64,000 nucleotides of DNA. It comes from Lytechinus variegatus. Its lineage: Eukaryota > Echinodermata > Echinoidea > Temnopleuroida > Toxopneustidae. Below are positions 46,601 to 58,600 of the stretch, one piece after another. Each line of letters begins with the position of its first letter. The stretch's first letter is position 1. The notes beneath the pieces were generated by a model. The model saw only the letters and a program-made list of their open reading frames with translations, was not told where the DNA came from and made no database searches. The stretch is taken from assembly GCF_018143015.1 (NCBI RefSeq), contig NC_054746.1, forward strand, positions 11,089,532 to 11,153,531, written 5' to 3'. The position numbers were made by a program, and so were the translations under genes.

Positions 46601-49600
46601 TTTCTGGATTGGTGATTATGAATATATGTGGCAAGGGGCAAACTTGACAAACAGTAATAGGCAATTTGAATAAAAACAATCATTCATCTGTTTTATCCAT
46701 GTCTAAAATAAGATTCACATATCTTCACATATCACCCCAGAGGTTACATGTACATATTTAAGTATAAGAATGAAATGTATAAGTATGAAACTAATCAAAC
46801 TATGCAGATACAATACAAGTTGAGATGATGAAATTAGAAGTTATAACTATACTAGAAAAGAAGCAAAGAGTATAGATTTTTTCAATCTCTTAAAAAAAAT
46901 AGTTTTTTCAGGAGGGTTGGCTTACTGTAATTGGATTATATATTCACCATATTGAAAACTAAAGGATGATTCTGACTGTCATAGCTTAAACCCATACAGC
47001 ATGTGCCCATTCCTTATAATTTGGTCTTTGGTAGTATACATGTAGTTCAATTTTACATGTACATCTGATGGGAACTTGTAATTGGGGAACCATTGCTATC
47101 TTCAGAAGAAGTGCACATTGTTTGAAACAGGATATTTTCTTGGTTGCTGTTCTATAGGAATAAGAATTTATAGCCTACTCAGATAAGAATATGGACACCG
47201 TGCACTGTTGTTTTCAAGACCATGCAATATCTAAAAATAGCAGCATTAGAATACTTTTTCTTTCTTGGTAGTTATAGTGTTAGTATTTTGTATAATAGTT
47301 GGTAAAAGCTTAGTGAATTTTACCTATTCGAAATCTTTGAAGTGTGTATATGTCCCAACTTTTAATGGCTAAACAAGAAGTGTGCTTTGAGAGTTACCCC
47401 ACTCATTCATGATTATTTTACAAACTAGTATATTCAATGCCTATTAAAAAAGATACAATGCTATAAAAAATAATATTCTTAGAAATATTTTTCAAGAATA
47501 ATTTGTAGTTATATTCTGTCCAGCTTGTATTCAGAGCTGTAGGGGGTCTACATGTCCATGTAGATAGACCTATTAAAGTTTTGATGACCTAATTGGATTT
47601 TGGGCAAAGTAAATATTTCAACACTTTATGAAAAAGGTATAAAAAAACAGCAATATTTGTATTTTTTCAATATTAATCTGTAGTTATAATCTGAAAAGCT
47701 TGTATTCAGAGCTTTAGGGGGTCTGAATGGACCTATTAAAGTTGTGATGACATAATTTACGATGTCTTCAGAAAAAGTGCGCTATTTAGTACCCAATCCA
47801 ATTAAGTGTATATACATTGTAGATACCGGGCAAAGTTAGTATTTCAATGCTTTTGAAAAAGAATCCAAAAGTAGCAACATTATAATCTTTTTATATATAT
47901 ATTTATATTATCTGTAACTATAGTCTGGTCAGCATGTTTTAGGGGGTCTACATCGACCTATCAAAGTTTTGATATCCTAACTTTGATATCCTAATGGCCA
48001 AATAAGAAATGAGCTATAAGAGTTACCCCACACAGACCTGTATATATGGATACCGTGAAAAAGGGTATATTTTTAACCCTTCTTAAACAGATACCATGCC
48101 ATGAATATTTAAAATGATAATATTCTTAGAATTGTTTTCAACCTTAAATCTGTAGTTAAAGCATGACCAGCTTGTATATAATAGTCTGGAATCTGCAGGG
48201 GGTCTGTAATATACAGGTCTGTAAAGCTTTCAAGTGTGTATGTCCAAATTGACGATGGCTAAAAAAATATAAAAAAAAACCTTCCCACCAGTAGTGCATG
48301 GACTTAACACAAAAGGTGAACACTCAAAGATAATTATCAGCCATCGAGTACCTTCATAGTCCAATCATATCCTTGAAAGATCACCCACTTGTGACGTGTA
48401 GCGCTACTCATCCATGCAATGTGAACAACTCTGCTTGATTCAAAATCATCAAAAGCATCACGTTTGAAAGATGCAGGGATTGATTTATTTCATACCCCCC
48501 AAAGACCGGTGTAATTGCTCTCATCCTATTCTTGAATTGTTTTCTTAAAGAAAATGGAGCACCTAATCCCTCCCAGTCATGACTGTGACACTGTTTAATA
48601 TGTTTTGTCATTTGTTATGATTACTGTAACTGTATTTACGATTGGATGATGTACACATGAAGTAATCGCATTCAAAACCAGGCACATGGAATAAATCACT
48701 AAAGAGTATGTTTATCTATTCATTGCTACATTCAAATGCATGCTTTTGTATGAATGCAACATTATGTAAACAATTTAAGTATCTTTTTATACCTTATAGC
48801 AGCAATGTTTTAAAGGGATATTAGATTTTAAAAAAACAACAGCAATATTTCTGATTTGGTAATATTCATGCCACTATTTGATGCATTCACATTACACAAT
48901 TTTACCTGTATCAAATATTGCATGTGTCACTTTTGACTTCAGTAATGAATTTGTTTGGGTATCTGATTAGTAAAATTTGTGCTTAGGGCTTCTTGAGTTT
49001 TCCAATGTATAACTACTAAATTACTGTACATTAATTCAAATTGCATAGCGTGAACACTGAGAAAACCTTTTTGCGATAAGTAATAAGAATTTCCATTAGG
49101 ACTTTGTTGCCAACAATCACTGCTTTGGAGATCTATTGCACTTTCGAAGCAAGAAAGCATCAAATGATCTAATAAAAACACATAGTAAAGTCTTTCTGGT
49201 GCTGAAATATCTACGGATATCCTACTGTTTGGCGTCAAAGGAGATCAGGAACTCAACAGTCGTAATCGTTTCTGTCACGCTGGAAGCATCTCAAAAACCC
49301 GGTATTGAAAACCAATGAAGCAATTTGGTTCTCTGTTGACTCTGTCCCACAGATAAAGCTCTATCCTTGCTGGAATCTGGTAGAGTTCTATTGTTAATCC
49401 TTTGTTGTATTTTTAAACTTTCCCAACACTTAAAAGGCTTGCCCACCCTTACAGTTTCAATCTATCCAGCCATATGGACAATGTGTCAAGATGACTTGGT
49501 TTTGAAAAAAAAGGAATGAATAACAAATTAAACAGGCTGCACTGAAATTTCTTGATAAAGTAATACATAATTCATAAATTTTTTATCATTATGATGTCAT

Positions 49601-52600
49601 ACCAACTAATGAAATTATTAAATCAAATTGAATTCAAGTTTGTAATTCAGTAATGCCTTCATAGAGGTTGTAGTCACGGAGTAGCGTACTTGTATTTGCA
49701 TCCATATATTCCAGCAACATTCAAATTTTAGCTTCATGAATATTTTTCTCTCCAGAATTTAATAGATACTACATGGAGTAGCTTGAAACCCTTGAGAAGT
49801 GTGGCTTCCTTTAATACCCTTTGTGGTCGGGGAATTATTTTGACTTGAAAAGTAAATCTGGCTCAGTCCTCAAGTTGTTGCATACAATGCATGGACATGC
49901 ATACTGATTTGGGCTCAATGGCTGATAACCTGTAGTTCTTCTTGACAGAAAGCAATTAACTAGAAGCTATAATTCCTTTACCTTTTCTTAGCATGTCAAA
50001 GTGCATAATTGACCCTATTTTAGCTTGCCAAATTGCATAAGTTGTATTTCCACTAAACAAAAAACAATTATGAAAGATTGTATACATCTGCTTACTCTGT
50101 GGAGTGTATGTAAACAAATATCAGACACAATAATTGTAGAAATTATTCACGGTGTTTACAAAGTTAATTTGAAAATATAACTGGTAATTCTAATAGCAGG
50201 CCAACCGTAACGGAAAATGTTGGTCGTATTGTAAGTATTGCTTGCATTGAATCCAACTGAAGCAATTGTTTGAAATGGGAATAATGTTATTCAACAGTAG
50301 CAACCTTTTGCAGGTTGAATATCAGTATTTGCTTTTGCCGGTGTATAGAACATTCAGTGTATTCATCATGTTTCGGCAATGTTTACTATTGGTCTTAGTC
50401 ATGACAAATATACTTCCATTATCTTGGGAACTGTGCAGACATCTACGTTTGTCATTCAGATAAGAAGTTATTTGACTAATTGATAGAGTGATTTTACCCA
50501 AGCATTGCTGGCAAAATAACCCATTCAGAGACCCTACATTGTATCATGTTACTCAATGGATTTTGTTCTGTTTTTAATACTGATGATTCATCTTTACCGC
50601 GTCCCTAACCCCAAGTCCGTCTTTATACATGGAGACGGGGAAAATGAACCCATCTATTTCTGTTCAGTATTTTTACAGAAACTTTAATAACATTACATAA
50701 AAAAAAAATAAGTTGCAAGGAAATATTCAAATTCTTTAATAGCAAAACATCTTATCTGTAAATATTCCTGTTTGCCTCATACAGTTCATACTCTCAATAT
50801 TTTTTTTTTTTAATTGCAAAACAATCTACTGAATGTTTTTTAATAAGGTATGTCATATAATCTACAATTTCCAAAATATGTAATTATTATTTCACTCAAT
50901 ATTACTCAACTACATGTGGGCTATTCCACGGTTACTCACGTTACATTTGGAGACACCTTGACTCATACTTGGAGCTGTAACTCCATTATTATTGATAGGA
51001 ACTAAACATCTCCTTATCACAACAAAGTACACAGTCTGACTATCCTTCGTATAAAAACAAAACTTGGGAAATTCTATTATGCTCCTGGAAAATCTTTGGA
51101 ATGTGTCGGTTACTCACGTTACATGATTTGGACATGCATAAAATGAAAAGTCGACATAAGTGAAAAGTCTCCTCATACAAGGCTTTTATGAAAGTTGATT
51201 ATATCCATTTCACAGAAGTATATTAGGGAGACAAACTTTGTATATAATTAAAAAAATAAAGAACACATGGTTTTTACTTGGGGTGCAGATAATATGGTTA
51301 CTCACGTTACATTTTGTCCATGTATGGTTAACAACACACATGTCATTAAAAATTCAATAATGTGTATAAAATTCATTGCTAGGAACATCTAAAAGAGATT
51401 TTATACCAAAAATTGGAACAATTGGAGCTTTATTAGGGAGTAGGAGGGAAAAGTACGATTTCGCTTACTAATTATGCATAAATTAGCATAATCGCTTAAT
51501 ACCAATTTGCATGAAATAAATTACTGTATAGTATTGTAGATTATGTCCAAGACAACCTGCATGCAAATTTTCGGCGTGATCGTGCGGCCAATGGCCGAGA
51601 TCTCAAGGGGGGCCTGGGAGCCCCCCCCCCTCCCCCGGGCCATATCAACTCCCAAAATACCCCGGCCTAGATAGGGTTACAGGTAAGGGCATTCAATGTG
51701 TTTTCGAACACTCTTTAAAGTTTGGTTAATCAAAACCAAGTCTTACTAATGCACTCTCGCATTGTGAATACTTCTACTAATATTCAATTTTTTGTGTGAT
51801 TGTATGACCACTGATATTTTGATGAACAAAGAGTCGCATCAAAGAGATGTACCCTCATTTTGCTTTTAATTAATAAAAAATAACTTCACAACTCACCATG
51901 AGAATTAAAACTTGACATCCCACAGAAAATGTTACCGAACTGAATAATTTTTACTGGTTACTCACGTTACAAAGTTACTCACGTTACAGTTTTTCTTCAT
52001 CATTTTTATAAAAAAATCGTACTTTTTAATGATTTTGATAGTCATCACTGTGTCAAAGATTGTTTGAAGGAAGAGAATTTAAAATCCCACCAATTAACTG
52101 TGAAGAATTTTTCTCTCAGAAAACAAAGTCAGTTTTTTTTGGTTACTCACGTTACATCACCTGAGCAGGTTGCAATGTTCATTTTTGAATGAGTACTACA
52201 AATTTACTTGAAAAGCGGTTGTGTATTTTAAGTAATTTGACTCTTCTAAACTTCAGAAATATGTAAAGTGGTATGTTGTTGCAACAACAAAATGGTAATA
52301 AGGCATATTTCATTTTTCACTATTTTTCTTGTATTTTGGTACACAATGGAAGACACAACTTTTGACCATTTTTTTCCAAAGTATACATATGAAAATAAAC
52401 TTTTTATTTCTTGTTCCTGAAACTATCATGTATGAAGGACTTAAAGTATTAAAAAATTCAAGAAAATATTGAATTTTAATTTTTAAGCTCATGTCCACCA
52501 ACCTGTGGAATTGCCCATGTACATATTTGTTTGATATTATTTTTTATTATAACTAGATTCCCTTTTTCATTTTCATCTCTGCCTATTCTTTCTGAAATCC

Positions 52601-55600
52601 CAACTTTTTCTGAATGCCGTTTTCCTTAGTACAGCATGTCCCACATTTTAACAGGGCTCTCTTGTAAAGCAGTTGTATACTGAAGAGACTACCCTGGGTA
52701 AATAAAACAAAATAAATAAATATCATGTACATTGTTTACATGGTTTGCTATTATTTGCATAGTGGTTGTATACCAACCTTTTAAGGAAAATAATCCTACG
52801 CCTATATGGTACTTGTATTGAAAAGGGAATTAAATGAAATAACCATAAGAGAGAATAATATTGAAATTTTAGTCTTTACAAATTCAATGCAATTCAGCCT
52901 TTAATTTTAATACTATTATAATCAATACCATTAATATATATCTATCTCTCTTTGATCTTTCATTATCTTTTCTAGTCAATGAGAAGATTCAAGGAATCCA
53001 GACCCGTCCAATCATCAGAGCCCAAAGGATTGAAAACATTCATCTATGTTTACGATTCTTACAAACCAAGGGGTTCGATACCAGAGGGGTCAATGCTGAA
53101 GGTATGTACAAACTATCAGCTTTTAAGGATAAATTTTTTATTTATTGAATGTATTTTGTTGTGCAATATTATGTATACTGTACGTGTACGTGCACCTGGA
53201 TTGCAAATTTATTCTCTATATCGTTTGTTGGAAAAAGAAATCATGTAATATTAATATTCTATTTTAATGCATTCTGTATTGCTCTTATGGGATTTGGTTC
53301 AGTATGAAATTTTTTGTAGGGACAATTATTTGTGAGGCAGTATAAATGATTACTGATAATAATGCCATTGGTGTTGGGAAATAATCTTTTGAGGTCTGAG
53401 GTGTTTATTCTATTTGATACTTGCTTCCTACCTTGATGAATAGGAAGGTTTGCTTTACATTATTTGTGTTTTCAAGTGCTTTCGATTTGAAAATAATAAA
53501 ACCTTCAATTCAAATTCAATTCAAATTAATGACCAGTATGATGATAATTTAGCCTCTGAAAAAAAGTAAAGTCATTAGAAATCACAGCTCTATAGATTTC
53601 ATTCTGGAAATGGATCAGCAAGTTTATATGTACTGTTTTTAATAATCTTTGTGGGGGTAAAATCTTCAAGTAATTCTGATCAGATACAAATTGTACTTTT
53701 GGCTTATGATCATATTAAATCCATTTCTACTTTTTCAAATGCGTACAGTGCATAACTTGTGGCATCTGTTTAAAGTATAATAATGATGCCCTCTTGACCT
53801 TGTTTTGCAGAAATAACAGATGGGAATCTCCGGTCTACTATAGCACTCATCAACACTCTTAGACGAAGGTTTGAGGTATGCACAATGTCATTATACTCAT
53901 TAGGGACATGTTACTTTTAAGAGTATCTAGTTTATATTTACATGTAACATACAAGAGATAAAGTATTCTAAAAATGGTCAACAAAAATCAAGCTAGGTAA
54001 TAGATGACTCATATTCATATTTATGTGTATTTATGAAAGAGCAATAGAGTACAGAAGTTTGACGTCATCAATTTCCCTTTTAACATGTCAGTGTTTTTGA
54101 TACCATATTTTGGTAGAGCATGATGGAATACCTCCACAGCCTGAATATGGTGGGAATCGGTCCATAGGGGCCTGAGATATGACCTCATGAATACATAATT
54201 AGCCCCATTGAAAGCAATGTATCATTGGCATGGTTCTAAATGTTAGGAACCATTACATGTACATATTCATGGGATCATATCTAAGACCCCCATGAACCGA
54301 TTCCCACTTAATTTTGGTAGTGGGTGTTTTTCATCATTCCCTACCAAGGTATGGTTTTTAAAAAAAGCGCTGAAATGCAAAAATAGTTATTTGTGACGTC
54401 ATCACTTTGGTACTGTATTTAACCCTGACAAAAGCAGTATTGTGAATGGATGGAGATTAAAATCATTATTTTGAGGTGAATTCTATCATTTTCACATGGA
54501 AACGGGGTGGTTTTAATAAACCATAGGATTAGAAAGAACAAGTTTTATTAAGGTTTGAAAAAAATTCCATCAATGGATATTAAAGAGAGTTATGAATTTT
54601 TTAAATACTGAATTAGTGGTATCATAAGTGAGAAGCTGCTTCATGTATCAGTAATGTCCTGCTTTTGAACATCAATCCAATCCATATCTTATGGTGCAAT
54701 TCAAAATCCTCAGAAAATTATTTTTGCCCAATAGATCATAGGCTAGTCAGCCACTGAGCAGCACCAGATGGACATTGCTCTATCCCTGAAACCATTGAAT
54801 GCCAAACAGAATAGCAGCAACTCCCATCTTTTAAAGTTGTTTGGTCTGACGCGGCCAGGGTTTCAACAGGCTTGAAGTCATGACCTTCTGGTTGTGAGAC
54901 AGACACTCTACCAACTGAGCCAACACACTTGTATTTTTGATATGGTACAGTCCTTTATTAAGTATTATTGCTTGAATCTTGACAGAGTACCACTGTGAGC
55001 ACCGGTAGTCAGAAGCAAGACAGTGCACCGTCCACGCCGCGAGGACCGGTACCAGATAGCATCTCACAGAATGAAGAAAGGATATCATTACAGGGGAGAG
55101 ATCCAAGTACTCTTAGCCAGGTATGTAGGACTGTGAAATATTACACTTTCATTTGATTATCTTAGTGCAAGGGGTTGGTATTGGGTCTGTTACAAAGGAG
55201 GGTGAATTGTGATTCAGAATAGGGAATGTTGTAAGAATCTATTTATGGGCTATTCCACGGTTACTCACGTTACATTTGGAGACACCTTGACTCATACTTG
55301 GAGCTGTAACTCCATTATTACTGATAGGAACTAAACATCTCCGTATCACAACAAAGTACACAGTCTGACTATCCTTTGTATAAAAACAAAACTTGGGAAA
55401 TTCTATTATGCTCCTGGCAAATCTTTGGAATGTGTCGGTTACTCACGTTACAGATTTGTCCCAACCTGTGGAATTGCCCACATGATTAATTTCTAGTTTC
55501 TATTGCAATTTTACATTTGATAGTATACAAATAATGAATGTTTATGAGTGCAATGGACAGAATACTTCATGAGGTGAAAGATGAATGATCCATTCAACTC

Positions 55601-58600
55601 GGCTACACCTCGTTGAATGGATCATTATTTCATCTTTCACCGAATGAAGTATTCTATCCATTGCACGAATGAAAAAACATTCATTATTTAGTTTATATGA
55701 CACCTAAAAAACAATTTTTTTTTCCATATGAAATTCATGAATTTCAATGCAAAGCATGCTCATGCAGTGTGAGTTTGTTCTGTTGATTGTTACGTCATTA
55801 CAACATGCGCACTGCTGGTGCATGAGCTGCAGTCTCGGTGCGCGAGTGCAATGGACAAAATCGTATGGATCCAAAATTGCATGATGAATGGATCCAAAAT
55901 TGCACGGTTATTGACGTCATTGCGAAATGGGTTGAATGAACGATATCAAACAACCAATCAAATCACAAGGATCTATCTAGGTGTCATATAAATTTAGCTT
56001 TAGCTGTAGTAAATCAATATACACTCCTTGTTAAAAGAAATGAAACGGATTAGCGATCAATGCATACATCTATAAGTAAAATAAGTAAATTTTAAATGAT
56101 TTCTTTCACAGATATCTGTTCAGTCTGAAACTAGTTTTGGAAGAAAGAGTGGAGATTACACAAGTGAGTATGGTTGTTCTTTAACTACAGTACTATTGTT
56201 TCCTCAGATCCATTGGCCCGTACTCTGATTAAATGAAACCTTGGTTTAAAGTTATGGTTTAACTATGGAGAGCTAATTGGGGCACAAATACCTAACAGTT
56301 CACATCAAATTTATTGTCTCAAATGAAACTCAAATTATCTGGGAATGATAACTGAAGTATATTGAGGTATTTTTCTTCAATATGAAATCAAAAGGAAACA
56401 AATTAATAGACATAAGAATAATACAATATGAAAAGAATTTTTGGCTCCCCATAATTTTAGCACAGAGATAGACTATGGTCTAAGTTAAACCTGACTTCAG
56501 AATACAGGCCATTTGGTTTAGCTTTAGGAGAAACAAAGTTGCTGCATATATTCATATTCTACAGATTAAGTTGACATTATGGGCTAAAGTCTATACAATT
56601 TAAACCCATATCTGTGTAGTACTAAATTCAAACTGTGTCAATATTAGCTCTTTCAAAAGCGGTCATTTTGCGAGTGAAAAAAAAAGAGGAAAAGTAGGGT
56701 CGCACATGTGAGCTCTTCAGATGTGAAGTCAATATTGTTAACTTGTTAAGCAGATCAAGTGGATTGAACTTGAGAGAAGCAAATAAAACTTCAAGAGGGG
56801 ATGGGGGATGCTCTAAGGCAAATACATAAGTGAGGTATATAATGTTTATCTTCTTTTACAAGCTATATTGATTTTAATGCCCTTCGAATAATTAATGCTA
56901 ATTTTGGCAAATTCTATTGTAGATAATTGTATAATATTTTCAGTGCCAAGTTAAACACTGATTTGTGATATCTCTAGCCGTTAAGTTAAATCAATATTGT
57001 CCTGAATTTGTTAAAGTGACCAAAATTATCATATTGATCAGACAATTGCCTGAATTCTACATCTCCTAAGGATTTGTTACAGGCAGCCATCGCTGTTGTT
57101 GGTAATGTGTGCATCAAATTGCCTCGGTCACACTGATGAAACTTGACTCCTTGGCCCGTCTTACAAAGAGTTGCAATTGATCCAATCAATTGCAACTATG
57201 GAAGCCAGCAAAGTCAACATATAAAACGCATGTTTATTTTATTTTTTTAATCTAGATATGAATGTATATCCATAAATTCATTGATTTCTTGACAGTTTGA
57301 TGTGATCTCCTTTGTTTATAAAGAGCATTTTGCAAATTTCCTGTTGAAAAATTTGGATTTCCATAAAGTTACAATTGATTGGATCAATCATAACTCTTTG
57401 TAAGACGTTGAAAGCCAGCTACGTCAACATCTAAAATTGACATTGTTCAAAATATTTTCTAGATAATGATTGATGAATATTTATGCAATGATTGTTTTAT
57501 TGAAAATTCAGTGTGCTTCTCTTTGTTTACAATTGACAGTGTGCAAAATAATTTTCCTGTGGAAAAAAATTGTTACATTGATGGATTTCCACATACTTGA
57601 GATTGGTCGGATCAATCGTAACTCAAGTAAGACGGTGCTCAGACCAACAAGAGTTATTATGCTGTTACTTAAGACATACCATCCTTTGGTTCAGAGTTGG
57701 CTTTGTTGATGTGACTAAGGCATATAACATTTGTGTTAAGAAGTCTTCATACAGACCTGCCAACCAGTATGTTTTTGGCATACTTAGTACATTTTTGCAA
57801 CCAAAATATGGCAGTATGTTTTTTTCTTTTAGAAATATGTTGTTGTTGTTTTACAAAATTGTAATTTATTGAGAAAAATCATCTCTATATGTCTCTATTT
57901 TATGGTTATTAGATCAATGTAATTTCAAGTAACTTTTTTTTTCAATCATTTTGTTAAAACCAGGGTGAGATATACCCATGTTTAAATTATTTTTTTCATT
58001 GGCAAGAGCACTGCGCATTTGAGCTTGCATGCAGCGAGTGCGCCACGCATTTTATTATGAAATACACTTTTTTGGGGAAAAATACATTTTTTTAATCACA
58101 TAATATACTTTTTCATTCCCAGAGGTTGGCAGGTCTGCTTCATAGTAATAATAATTTATGTAGCACCTTATACCTAGGTTTCTAAGTACTATACATACAT
58201 GTATATTTATGATAATCAACCCCGGTCATTTCAACCACCACTGTACTTTACAAATAGTGCACCAGGGGAGCGTTTCATGAAAGGACTTGATCCGACAAGT
58301 CCTGATTTATCCGATAGTTACCATAGTAACATTGCTTCTGAGCCAGTCAGAATCAAGCAAAGTAGTCACATCTGACAACTTGTCGGATAATAATGTTGAT
58401 GAAACGGTCATCTGGCTATATGCAACCATTGTTTACCAGTACACACATTGACATTCACATCCTATTGGGTACCCATTTAACACTTGGGGGAGAGTGGCAA
58501 ACATGCATTAAAGTCTTGCCAAAGAAATTTAGTTCCCCAGGGATTTGAACCCTAAACCTTTAGGAAGTGTCCAGTGACAAAACCACTATACCACAACACC

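Larger units (their letters stand above)
35512..52975 (+). other. 17.5-kb intron splitting the CH domain
   Basis: Holds several tandem repeats and elements (36000-36390, 36765-37065, 38870-39360, 43754-44238, 44811-46275, 47180-48260, 50918-52516). Other stretches (37100-38850, 39500-43700, 48300-50900) show only A+T-rich DNA. No exon with correct borders and phase was found, but short ones could be missed. Confidence 0.7.

Noticed and set aside
54850..54932. Possible functional tRNA gene (Val-like, anticodon-arm CAC)
   Set aside because: The A box is good, but the T arm and B box are strongly altered and the acceptor ends do not pair. It is better read as a SINE head.
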